The notes under the pieces: generated by a model
The model's database searches: none
Seen by the model: only the letters and a program-made list of their open reading frames with translations
What the model was told of the DNA's origin: nothing
Part shown: positions 1 through 6,519 of the stretch, piece after piece
Layout of the letters: every line of letters begins with the position of its first letter
Position numbering within the stretch: position 1 is the stretch's first letter
NCBI GenBank assembly: GCA_900552285.1
Contig: URYV01000010.1
Span: forward strand, 1 to 20,294
Origin: an uncultured Oscillospiraceae bacterium
Lineage (GTDB): Bacteria > Bacillota > Clostridia > Oscillospirales > Acutalibacteraceae
Length of the DNA stretch: 20,294 nt
Direction: 5' to 3'
Position numbers and translations under genes: made by a program

Positions 1-236
1 GTCATTTTCCTGATTGCAAGCTGCATTATAACCCAATTCTGCGGTTCGGTAAAATTGCCTGTTTCGGTTATGTCAAGATTTTTTATCACGGCAACTCTTG
101 CCGAGTCGTCTCCGCTTGACGAAGCGATATACCGTGAAAAGGTTATTCCGCTCAGCGCAAAGGTGATGAGCAGAAGATAGAGAATATAGGCTCGAAGAGG
201 GAGCTTGAGCTTTGAATTCTTATTTTTCTCTTTCAA
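1..236 (-). CDS. SipW-type secreted protein, N-terminal part (cut by window edge)
   Basis: Only the first 78 codons are present; the gene runs off the left edge. The start is a TTG at 236, nine bases after a GAAGGAG ribosome binding site that lies inside the end of the upstream peptidase gene. The N-terminus is basic (KEKNKNSKLK), followed by a hydrophobic helix (about residues 14-30) and then TFSRYIAS...DSARVAV. This matches the SipW-dependent signal peptide type seen in TasA/camelysin-like proteins and in the gene at 1682-2392. It is the last visible gene of the riboswitch-led operon, so it is inferred to be another exported substrate of the two peptidases. What the mature part does cannot be seen. 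Confidence 0.7.
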   Translation of the reverse strand, partial: MKEKNKNSKLKLPLRAYILYLLLITFALSGITFSRYIASSSGDDSARVAVIKNLDITETGNFTEPQNWVIMQLAIRKM

Positions 237-241
237 ACAGC

Positions 242-757
242 TCAACTCCTTCTTTTCTTCTTTATAAGCTCGGGAATGTAAATAAACGCAATGAGGACTG
301 CGAGAATACAGAGCATTCCGAGGGGACTTTTTGCGGCGATGATAATGTTTCCGGCGCCGCCGACCGTCAGCACCACCTTGCCGACAATACTGCTTTCTGG
401 AACGGTTTCGCCGTCGGCCGTGTCGTTGGCGTCACCTTTGGTGATAAAACCGCCGTCGATTTTTCCGACAATTCGGTGGGTGGTGGCGGCGGAAGAACCT
501 TCAAAGGTAATTATATCACCGATTTCATAGCTTGTACAGCGTTTTGTAACGATAAAATCCCCTGCGTTAATCGCGGGAGACATACTTCCCGTGACAACGG
601 CGGCCGAGGAAAATCCGAAAACGGTGGGATTATTTTTCCCGAAAATGTTACGGGCGGCCGCGACGTATATGTTAAGGACAAGCATAACCGCCAAAACAAC
701 CGTCAAGACCGTCCCGAGAATTTTACCTAAAAGGGATAGAAATCTTTTAGTTTTCAT
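242..757 (-). CDS. sipW: Signal peptidase I, SipW (ER/archaeal) type, second copy
   Basis: A membrane-bound signal peptidase of the SipW type, which uses a Ser-His pair instead of the bacterial Ser-Lys pair. Counting from the ATG at 757, the protein is 171 aa: an N-terminal membrane helix (about 7-31), the catalytic Ser58 in TGSMSP, His94 in TTHRI, Asp109 in TKGDAND, and a C-terminal helix (about 144-162) ending in KKKRRS. An in-frame TTG at 787 would add ten residues but has no ribosome binding site; the ATG has AGGAGA 13 bases upstream. The gene overlaps the end of the FPKTG protein gene by 11 bases, so translation is probably coupled. By family, it would remove signal peptides from TasA-like and related proteins on the outer face of the membrane. 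It is the second peptidase of this type in the operon. Confidence 0.9.
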   Translation of the reverse strand: MKTKRFLSLLGKILGTVLTVVLAVMLVLNIYVAAARNIFGKNNPTVFGFSSAAVVTGSMSPAINAGDFIVTKRCTSYEIGDIITFEGSSAATTHRIVGKIDGGFITKGDANDTADGETVPESSIVGKVVLTVGGAGNIIIAAKSPLGMLCILAVLIAFIYIPELIKKKRRS

Positions 758-1526
758 ATTTTTTTGCTTTTCTCCTGTCGATTGCAAGACCCGAAATTAT
801 ACAAAGACTGAGCACAAAACACGCTCCGAATCCCCAAACCGCCGATTTGTCGCCTGTTTTGGGAAATTCGGGAGTGACGTATGAATTGCCGTCGTTTACG
901 ACGATATAAAAACCGACCGTCAGCTCGTCGGGATTTCCGTCGGCAGACTTGTTTCCGAGGGCGGTGTCGATTTTGTCCCGTGCGACGGAATTCTGCTGAT
1001 TTTCAAAATCCCAAACCCAGTTTATATCAAAATCCTGAACATTTTTTGAGGAAACCGTTCCGCTCACAGCTCTTATGACCGAATTTTGGTCAATGTCGGA
1101 GGGAAGGAGAGCGTTTTCGGCGTCCGAAAAACCGTCTCCCGAAAGAGATACGGCGGCTGTCCTCTCGGCAGCCGTGTCCTTTGACCAGAGCACGGCGGTG
1201 TAGGAAATTTCTCCGCCGGACTCGTTTTTAAGACGGATGATACTGTTTTTATCGGTTCCGGGAGCTATTATTTTTTGCCCGTTTTGCGCCTCGGCGTTTT
1301 GATATGCCGTTTCAAAAAGCGAAAGCTTGGCAGAACCGTTTTCGTAAAGCTCGGTGTCGCTGTCAAATTCAAGGGAGCCGGGCGTATAGGTCAGCGTGTG
1401 CTCGGGATTTACCGAACGGGAGGCAAACGTCACACCGAGAGCGGCGGGGAGCAGCAGCACTTGAAGAATAAAAAGCAGAACAAGGGAGGGGATGAGGAAT
1501 CGTTCGAAATTTTTAACCCTTTTCAA
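747..1526 (-). CDS. Cell-wall-anchored surface protein with FPKTG sorting signal
   Basis: 259 aa, starting at a TTG eight bases after a strong AAAGGAG site. The N-terminus is basic and hydrophobic (residues 1-36, ending LGVTFASRS), so the protein is exported; the TFAS-R motif resembles the SipW-type cleavage region of its neighbours. The central part (about 40-215) is acidic, with no domain I can name. The C-terminus is a sortase-type sorting signal: FPKTG at 221-225 (a variant of LPXTG), a hydrophobic helix at 229-248 and the basic tail DRRKAKKYEN. The protein is therefore predicted to be covalently attached to the wall or to a pilus-like polymer. No sortase gene lies in the window, so the enzyme must be elsewhere. 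It lies between the TasA-like gene and the second SipW gene and is likely a minor or anchoring component of the same surface structure. Confidence 0.8.
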   Translation of the reverse strand: MKRVKNFERFLIPSLVLLFILQVLLLPAALGVTFASRSVNPEHTLTYTPGSLEFDSDTELYENGSAKLSLFETAYQNAEAQNGQKIIAPGTDKNSIIRLKNESGGEISYTAVLWSKDTAAERTAAVSLSGDGFSDAENALLPSDIDQNSVIRAVSGTVSSKNVQDFDINWVWDFENQQNSVARDKIDTALGNKSADGNPDELTVGFYIVVNDGNSYVTPEFPKTGDKSAVWGFGACFVLSLCIISGLAIDRRKAKKYEN

Positions 1527-1555
1527 GTCCTTCGCTCCTTTCTTTTTTCCGGCAC

Positions 1556-1589
1556 ATAATCGAGAGTCTTAAAAAAGGCTTTCGATTAT
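1556..1589 (-). other. Inverted repeat in the leader of the FPKTG gene
   Basis: Two 15-base arms at 1556-1570 and 1575-1589 surround a four-base loop. The outer eight bases (ATAATCGA) are perfectly complementary; read as minus-strand RNA, 13 of 15 positions pair. It ends about 30 bases before the TTG start of the FPKTG gene. Its role is not known; an RNA processing or stability element between two cistrons is plausible. Confidence 0.5.
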
Positions 1590-1592
1590 ATA

Positions 1593-1627
1593 CCGGGCCT
1601 CCGCCCGCCACATGACGGAGGCTCCGG
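1593..1627 (-). other. GC-rich hairpin between TasA-like and FPKTG genes
   Basis: Read on the minus strand, CCGG-A-GCCTCCG pairs with CGGAGGC-CCGG, giving 11 pairs with one bulged base and a 12-base loop. It lies 55-90 bases after the TasA-like stop. It is not followed directly by a U-run, so it is not a classical terminator. It could act as a weak terminator or a 3' stabiliser that raises the ratio of the first secreted protein to the following genes. Confidence 0.5.
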
Positions 1628-1681
1628 GAATTGAGATTAAATAAGATTGAGATGAGACTATGCTTTTATGTTTTGAAATAA

Positions 1682-2392
1682 TCAGTCAATCTGGGTTACG
1701 GTCGTGGTTACCTGAATGGACACGGTTGCGGCTTTTCCCTCGGCGGCCTGATCTCCGAGATAGGTGTCGTTGGCGTCATTTTCGTCGGTGGAGAAAGGCC
1801 ATTCCCAAGAAACTGCAAGCGAGTGCTTTGCTACGGTCGACAAATCAGTACCGGCGGGATAAGTTCTGCTATATTTCTTAATGGCAGATTCAATTGCTGC
1901 GACATAAGCCTCTTTCGAGTTATAATCCTTGCCGGAGTATACTTCGTTTACCGTTTCATCAAGCCCGTCGTCATAAGTGGAAATCTTGAATGTGAGGGGG
2001 CAGTAGAATGAACCGTCCGCTTTTTTCCAATTATCATTAAGAACAATGTCGCCGGTGGCATCGTAATCAACTTTGACGGCAACTTCGGGAGTTCCGCTGA
2101 GAGTGGTGCTTACGGCGTCGCCTTTGGTACCGGGGGCAACAACGTTATCGGTGGAAACAACGGACTTTGCAATGGTTGCAACTATGTTCTGGGTATCGGT
2201 ATCATATTCTTTGGCAAACATGGAGCCGTTTGAGGTTACGTTTACACCGAATTTTGCAACTCTTGCGCTGCCGGTAAGGTCTCCGTTTGTTACATACTTA
2301 GCAAAAGTGCTTCCGACAAAGCAGGAAGTGATGAGTACCAGCGCAACAAGTACTGCGGCGATTTTCATTGTTGGGTTATTCTTCTTAGTCAT
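1682..2392 (-). CDS. TasA/camelysin-like SipW-dependent secreted protein
   Basis: 236 aa. The ATG is nine bases after a full AGGAGG. The N-terminus has the SipW-substrate pattern: KK at residues 3-4, a hydrophobic helix (about 9-29), then STFAKYVT with likely cleavage after Ala31, followed by SARVAKFGV. In the TasA/camelysin families this same sequence opens the mature beta-sandwich domain. The mature chain (about 205 aa) is rich in Thr, Asp and Val and ends VSIQVTTTVTQID. Family members form extracellular fibres or act as surface proteases; sequence alone cannot say which applies here, but its place between a SipW gene and a wall-anchored protein favours a matrix fibre or surface polymer. 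It is cotranscribed with the flanking genes and probably lies under control of the upstream cyclic-di-GMP riboswitch. Confidence 0.8.
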   Translation of the reverse strand: MTKKNNPTMKIAAVLVALVLITSCFVGSTFAKYVTNGDLTGSARVAKFGVNVTSNGSMFAKEYDTDTQNIVATIAKSVVSTDNVVAPGTKGDAVSTTLSGTPEVAVKVDYDATGDIVLNDNWKKADGSFYCPLTFKISTYDDGLDETVNEVYSGKDYNSKEAYVAAIESAIKKYSRTYPAGTDLSTVAKHSLAVSWEWPFSTDENDANDTYLGDQAAEGKAATVSIQVTTTVTQID

Positions 2393-2431
2393 TTTAAAAA
2401 TCCTCCTAATATATCAATTTGCTGTATTTTT

Positions 2432-2483
2432 GCGGCGAAAAGCCGCTGTATAGAATTGCGAGGCAACCTGTGGCGTCGGCCAC
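2432..2483 (-). other. Two small hairpins before the TasA-like gene
   Basis: The 113-base gap between the first SipW gene and the TasA-like gene has two perfect five-pair hairpins in the minus-strand RNA: GTGGC/GCCAC at 2470-2483 and GCGGC/GCCGC at 2432-2446. Neither has a U-run directly after it. I see no convincing promoter in the gap. They may protect or process the message ahead of the probable major secreted protein. Confidence 0.4.
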
Positions 2484-2505
2484 GCAAAAATATAACCTTA
2501 AATTT

Positions 2506-3132
2506 TTACTGACCTTCTCGGTCGTTTTGAGCCTTCTCTGCTTTAAGCCGTTCGAGCTCCTTTTTAAGCTCTTCGGTTTCGTCGTTGCCTTTTTTTGCCT
2601 GGCGCTGACGGCGTATAATGTCGTAAATTATAAAGGCGCAGACGGGAATACCGATAAAGACCGCCATGCCGAGGGGCGTTTGAAGGAACATGGCAAAGTC
2701 GCCGAGCTTAGGAATTCTTCCTTTATATTTGCCGATTATCTTGTCGGCCGAAATCGGAGAGTCCTCAATGTTGTTGGCGTCGCCTTTTGTGGTGAAAAGC
2801 TTTTGTCCGTCCTGCTGCTCGATTTTGACGATTCGGTGGGTGACAACCGTTCTGTTGTCCATAAAGGAAACGATGTCTCCTTCCTTAAGACTGTCGATGT
2901 CGGGCTTTGTGCAGAAAATCAGGTCGCCGACCTCAATGTGATCCTCGGCCGTTCCGCTCATGGAGCCGGAAAGCACAACCATCGGCGCAACGCCGAAAAC
3001 TGTGGGCGGCTTGTCGGGATTTACCGTTCCTTTTATGATAATTGTAACATTACAGGCAAGGATAACGAGAAGCAGCGCACAAAGCACGCCTCCCACGGCA
3101 ACCATAACCTTGCCGAAAGGGGACCGTTTCAT
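2506..3132 (-). CDS. sipW: Signal peptidase I, SipW (ER/archaeal) type, first copy
   Basis: 208 aa. An N-terminal membrane helix (about 8-33) is followed by the peptidase domain: catalytic Ser57 in LSGSMS, His99 in VVTHRIV and Asp118 in TTKGDAN. The SGSM motif is followed by SGTAED instead of the usual P-x-I. A second helix lies at about 153-173. The C-terminal tail (174-208) is highly charged (EELKKELERLKAEKAQ) and should form a short cytoplasmic coiled coil that the second copy lacks. The start overlaps the end of the 83-aa gene by four bases (ATGA), so the two are translationally coupled. By family it processes TasA-like precursors; the adjacent TasA-like gene is the expected substrate. 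Having two different peptidases in one operon suggests each may serve a different substrate. Confidence 0.9.
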   Translation of the reverse strand: MKRSPFGKVMVAVGGVLCALLLVILACNVTIIIKGTVNPDKPPTVFGVAPMVVLSGSMSGTAEDHIEVGDLIFCTKPDIDSLKEGDIVSFMDNRTVVTHRIVKIEQQDGQKLFTTKGDANNIEDSPISADKIIGKYKGRIPKLGDFAMFLQTPLGMAVFIGIPVCAFIIYDIIRRQRQAKKGNDETEELKKELERLKAEKAQNDREGQ

Positions 3133-3380
3133 TCTTCAACCTCCGTGTTCGATAAATCCGCAAGCTGTCTTTTAAAATGCTCTCCCGCGTGAAGATGATT
3201 TTCAAAGCAGACTTCATTTTCCGAAATATATCCCGAAAGGCCGGAAAGCTCGGAAAGACTGTAATCCGAAAGCTCCATGCGGCCGATGGCATTCAGAATT
3301 TTAAGCGGACGTTCGTTTTTTATGTCGGAAATATATTGGCATCCGAGGGCGTTTTTCAGCTCATCGAAAATACTTTTCAT
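3129..3380 (-). CDS. Small unknown protein opening the matrix operon
   Basis: 83 aa, no signal peptide, no membrane segment, acidic and probably helical (MKSIFDELKNALG... LSDYSLSELSGLSGYI... HLHAGEHFKRQLADL). I do not recognise the family. The start is supported by GGGAG six bases upstream and by the ATGA overlap with the SipW gene that follows. As the first gene behind the riboswitch it may be a cytoplasmic regulator or an adaptor for export, but this is only a guess from position. The SELSGLSGYI segment and the two His in HLHAGEH are the only distinct features. Confidence 0.7.
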   Translation of the reverse strand: MKSIFDELKNALGCQYISDIKNERPLKILNAIGRMELSDYSLSELSGLSGYISENEVCFENHLHAGEHFKRQLADLSNTEVEE

Positions 3381-3392
3381 CTGTTTCTCCCG

Positions 3393-3429
3393 GGCCTTTA
3401 AAAAGGCCTGTCAGGGGAATTTATTCCCC
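3393..3429 (-). promoter_or_regulatory. Two hairpins in the operon leader next to the first ribosome binding site
   Basis: Between the riboswitch terminator and the first start codon there are two perfect short stem-loops: GGGGAAT/ATTCCCC at 3414-3429 and GGCCTTT/AAAGGCC at 3393-3408. The second ends one base before the GGGAG ribosome binding site (3387-3391). They could tune translation of the first gene or stabilise the 5' end. Function is inferred only. Confidence 0.5.
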
Positions 3430-3454
3430 AATAAATACATCTTCAAGAATTTGT

Positions 3455-3503
3455 AAAAGCAAAAAGGCCGGCCGCACACACAAAAAAGTGTTTGCAGCCG
3501 GCC
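3455..3503 (-). terminator. Intrinsic terminator of the riboswitch expression platform
   Basis: In minus-strand RNA, a 16-base arm (3503-3488, beginning GGCCGGCTGC) pairs with 3481-3466 (ending GCGGCCGGCC) with one wobble and one mismatch, a six-U loop, and is followed by UUUUU-GC-UUUU. This is a strong rho-independent terminator about 75 bases before the first gene. Its 5' arm reuses bases that belong to the 3' part of the riboswitch aptamer, so the two folds should exclude each other. Confidence 0.85.
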
Positions 3504-3575
3504 GATCGTGCATCAAATGATGTTTAGACACCGTGGCTTTGCGTCTTTGTCTTTCGACAAATTTGCCCTTAAAAT
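3490..3575 (-). ncRNA. Cyclic-di-GMP class I (GEMM-I) riboswitch aptamer
   Basis: Minus-strand RNA has the GEMM-I hallmarks in order: AGGGCAAA (GGGC at 3568-3565), a six-pair stem TTTGTC/GACAAA capped by a GAAA tetraloop, GACGCAAAGCC (3545-3535), ACGG...TCTAA, a small hairpin CATCA/TGATG, and a CACGATC..CCGGCTGC tail resembling the family's conserved 3' strand. In the Vc2 numbering the central G of GGGC corresponds to G20, the base typical of cyclic-di-GMP rather than cGAMP selectivity. One extra T in ACGGTGTCT departs from the usual ACGGGTCT. The aptamer begins about 15 bases after the expected transcription start and leads the matrix operon. The outer P1 helix is not obvious by eye. Confidence 0.85.
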
Positions 3576-3590
3576 TCCTTTTACAATATA

Positions 3591-3619
3591 TTTATAACAT
3601 ACATAAAAGAATTTTTCAA
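3591..3619 (-). promoter_or_regulatory. Sigma-A promoter of the matrix operon
   Basis: TTGAAA (3619-3614), 17-base spacer, TATAAA (3596-3591) on the minus strand. Transcription should begin near 3584, just before the riboswitch aptamer. Confidence 0.75.
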
Positions 3620-3647
3620 GGATTTTTTTATTGGATTAAAGAAAAAT

Positions 3648-3992
3648 TTACAGGCTGCGAAGTCCCGAAATAACCTTGTTATATTGCTCCTTCACCTTCT
3701 CGAAAAGAGGGGAGGAGCCGTCGAAGGTTTTTGCCCTTAATACTTCGGTCAGCTCGCTTGAAGCCGCATAAAGCTCGGAAAAGCCGAGATTTACGCTGAC
3801 GCCCTTGAGCGTGTGGGCGGCGCGGAAGGCCTTTTCGATGTCCTTCTCTTCAAATCCTTCGCAAAGCTCGGAAAAGCTTTTGTCCTTTTCAAAGCTTTTG
3901 ACAAATTTAAGTATGAGCTGTTCGTTGCCGAAACGTTTGAAAATTTCGTCAAAATCCGAACCGATTGCTTGATAAAATTCTTTAAGCTCCAA
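3648..3992 (-). CDS. Histidine phosphotransfer (HPt) protein
   Basis: 114 aa, all helical, with the HPt signature AAHTLKGVSVNLGF; His60 is the predicted phospho-acceptor. It starts at a TTG eight bases after AAAGGCGG and one base after the stop of the hybrid kinase gene, so the two are made together. In phosphorelays an HPt domain takes phosphate from the receiver domain of a hybrid kinase and passes it to a final response regulator. The obvious partner upstream is the REC domain of the kinase at 3994-6519; a possible downstream partner is the REC domain inside the GGDEF/HD-GYP protein of the same operon. A free-standing HPt protein is unusual in the sense that many hybrid kinases carry it fused. 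Confidence 0.88.
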   Translation of the reverse strand: MELKEFYQAIGSDFDEIFKRFGNEQLILKFVKSFEKDKSFSELCEGFEEKDIEKAFRAAHTLKGVSVNLGFSELYAASSELTEVLRAKTFDGSSPLFEKVKEQYNKVISGLRSL

Positions 3993-3993
3993 T

Positions 3994-6519
3994 TTATTTT
4001 CCGCCTTTCAAAATTTTTAGGACGGCCGCAACAAGACCGTTTTGGGAAATGGGCTTTGCAATGTGCCCGTTCATGCCGGCATTTAAGCATTCGGCAATGT
4101 CCTCGTCAAAAAGATTGGCCGTCATGGCAAGAATGGGAATGCTTTTTGCGTCGGGACGGTTCAGAGAACGAATGGCCCGCGCGGCGTCGGTTCCGCTCAT
4201 GACCGGCATCATCACGTCCATAAGAATGACGTCGAATTCACCCGGCTTTGAGGCCGAGAAAATTTCGACAGCCCTTTTGCCGTTCTCCGCCGTTACATAT
4301 TCCGCACCGGCATTTTTGAGAAAATGCTCGACTATTTCGAGATTCAACTCGTTATCCTCGGCCGCGAGAACCTTGATTCCGTTAAGATTTCTTGATACCG
4401 AGGTGTCGCAAAGGGTTGCTTTGTGCTCTGATTTGTCATATTCAAAGGGCAGGAACACTTCAAATTTCGTTCCGAAATTCTTTCTGCTTATAACGTTTAT
4501 GCGGCCGCCCATTTTGTCGGTCAGTTTTTTGACCACCGAAAGACCGAGGCCGATTCCGCTGTGGTTGTAAAGCGTTTCGGAGGATTCCTGAGCAAAGGGC
4601 TCGAACATTTTCTTTTGGAATTCGTCGCTCATGCCTATACCTCTGTCGATACAGGTGAATTTATACTCGCCGAAGCTTCCGTTGTCGGAAATCTCATCCG
4701 CCGAGAATTTAACCGAACTGCCGCTGTCGCTGTATTTAATTGCGTTGCTGACAATGTTGAGTATGATTTGCTGAACATAAAGCGAGTCGCCGAGAACGCT
4801 GTCGTGTATTATGTTCATGCCGGTGTTTTCAAGGGAAATGTTTTTGTTTTGCGCCTGACTCTTCGTTATGGAAAATATTTTTCCCGCAACCTCGCTTAGC
4901 GAGAACGGCGATTTTGAAATTTCAAGATTGCCCGAGTCGAGCTTATTTATGGTCAAAATGTCGTTAACAAGCTCGAGAAGGAAGTTGGCGGCCTCTCTTG
5001 TCTTGTTTCGGCAGTATTTAAGCTTTTCCGGGTTATTTGCATTTTGATCGCCGATTTCCATCATGCCGAGAATAACGTTTATGGGGGTTCTGACGTCGTG
5101 GCTCATCTGACGCAGAAAATCGGTTTTGGCACGGCTTGCCCTCTTTTCGTTGGCAACCGCAATTTCAAGCTTTTGTTGGTATTCAAGCTCCAGCCGCTTT
5201 TGATTGTCGATGCTTTTGGTGACAAGAAGAAAACTCTTTACGTCTCCGTTCGGGAAGGTGTCGTTTGGAATTATCATGTCGTTGAGCCATTCGCCGCGGA
5301 GATTTTTATATGAAAACTCAATGTATTCCTTGCCGCCAAGTCGGCTGTTCAAGGTTGAAAAGTCGCAAAATTCGCGATATTTTTCCCGATCCTCTTCCGA
5401 AATATAGTGGAGAAATACCGTTTCGAAGGCTTGCTTTGCGGTCATGCGGTTGTTATATTTGGGAAATTCACCCGCACCGTACAAAAACTCCAGCCGATTG
5501 GCCTTAAGATTTACGAGTATATTGGTGACATAAATTTTGCTGACGGCGCGAATGATTTCAAACTGGCCGTTGATTTCTTCAAGGTGACGGTTTCTTATGC
5601 TGTTGTGAATAAACACGACAAAAACCATCAGCGTGCAGTAGGTGGCAAGTGCCACGAGCATAAGACTGTGGCAAAATGCGAAAACGTCATTTCGCTCATA
5701 TACCGCATAAAGCTGATAATCCTGAAAGCTTGAGTGACCGCCGTAATATACCTTGTCATCGGCGTATATTCTTGTCAGCTTTTTTCGCTGCTCTACACCG
5801 TCAAGAGCCGTTATACAGGCAACATCCGAAGCGGTCTTGCGGTGGTCGCTTTCCTCGGTTGAGCCTATGACGGTTTGCCCGTCGGTTATATAAAGTTTGC
5901 CGTTTGAATTTTCCTCATAGCCTGTGAGCATATCCTCAAGAGCAAGTTGATAGGATGTAAGAGTGTCTCTGTCTTGATAACGAACGGCAAAGACAAGTCC
6001 CTTTTTATCCTTTCGTGAAACGGCGCATATATCATATATTTTTCCGTTCTTTTCGATGCGTGAGGAGTAAATCTTTGAGGGGTGTTCGATAATTTCGCTT
6101 ATGGCCGGATTGGTCACCGCGCTTTCCCAATCGGAAATGCCGTTACCGTTTTCAAAATGCTGATAATCCGGATTGAAATTTTCATCGAGCACAAAAAGCG
6201 CTTCGAGCCGATCAATATCGGTTATTTCTTTTATAAATTCATCGGAATGGGAATAGTCGCCCACAGACAGGTTATAGCTGACGTTTTGTGCCTTTTCGGT
6301 GAGTCTGACAAGACTTTTGATTTCGTCGGACCTTATAACATCGTTGAAATCGATGCATTGGTTTTCCAAAAACAAAATTGAATTGTTTAGAGTATCCTGA
6401 GCCATATTTTTGCTGATTTTTTCTCCGACGAGCATCGATACCGATACCAAAACCACTCCGATAAGAATGAGAAAGCTGTAAAATTGAAATTCCGAGACAA
6501 ACTTTTTCTTTCTTGTCAT
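3994..6519 (-). CDS. Hybrid sensor histidine kinase with receiver domain
   Basis: 841 aa. A membrane helix at about 12-31, a large extracellular sensor region (about 35-280, likely Cache/PAS-like fold), a second helix at about 284-305, a PAS-like cytoplasmic region (about 315-440), then HisKA with His474 in RQMSHDVRTP, the ATPase domain (N-box Asn588/Asn592, DRGIGM at 625-630, GIGLGL at 655-660) and a C-terminal REC domain with acidic Glu721/Asp722, phospho-acceptor Asp768, Thr800 and Lys822. All key catalytic residues are present. It overlaps the upstream solute-binding protein gene by four bases (ATGA) and is followed at once by the HPt gene, so ligand binding, kinase and phosphotransfer are built as one unit. 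The kinase has no own solute-binding domain; the adjacent lipoprotein may present the ligand to it. Confidence 0.93.
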   Translation of the reverse strand: MTRKKKFVSEFQFYSFLILIGVVLVSVSMLVGEKISKNMAQDTLNNSILFLENQCIDFNDVIRSDEIKSLVRLTEKAQNVSYNLSVGDYSHSDEFIKEITDIDRLEALFVLDENFNPDYQHFENGNGISDWESAVTNPAISEIIEHPSKIYSSRIEKNGKIYDICAVSRKDKKGLVFAVRYQDRDTLTSYQLALEDMLTGYEENSNGKLYITDGQTVIGSTEESDHRKTASDVACITALDGVEQRKKLTRIYADDKVYYGGHSSFQDYQLYAVYERNDVFAFCHSLMLVALATYCTLMVFVVFIHNSIRNRHLEEINGQFEIIRAVSKIYVTNILVNLKANRLEFLYGAGEFPKYNNRMTAKQAFETVFLHYISEEDREKYREFCDFSTLNSRLGGKEYIEFSYKNLRGEWLNDMIIPNDTFPNGDVKSFLLVTKSIDNQKRLELEYQQKLEIAVANEKRASRAKTDFLRQMSHDVRTPINVILGMMEIGDQNANNPEKLKYCRNKTREAANFLLELVNDILTINKLDSGNLEISKSPFSLSEVAGKIFSITKSQAQNKNISLENTGMNIIHDSVLGDSLYVQQIILNIVSNAIKYSDSGSSVKFSADEISDNGSFGEYKFTCIDRGIGMSDEFQKKMFEPFAQESSETLYNHSGIGLGLSVVKKLTDKMGGRINVISRKNFGTKFEVFLPFEYDKSEHKATLCDTSVSRNLNGIKVLAAEDNELNLEIVEHFLKNAGAEYVTAENGKRAVEIFSASKPGEFDVILMDVMMPVMSGTDAARAIRSLNRPDAKSIPILAMTANLFDEDIAECLNAGMNGHIAKPISQNGLVAAVLKILKGGK

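Noticed and set aside
758..787. TTG start at 787 for the second SipW gene
   Set aside because: No ribosome binding site; the ATG at 757 has AGGAGA upstream and gives a normal N-terminus.
212..884. Plus-strand open frames opposite the SipW and FPKTG genes
   Set aside because: They lack ribosome binding sites and family motifs and lie opposite genes with clear catalytic residues; the same holds for the other plus-strand frames over 1-15,200.
3490..3575. Other riboswitch classes (SAM, glycine, cGAMP variant) for the leader
   Set aside because: GGGCAAA, the GAAA-capped stem and GACGCAAAGCC fit GEMM-I; the central G of GGGC argues against the cGAMP-selective variant.
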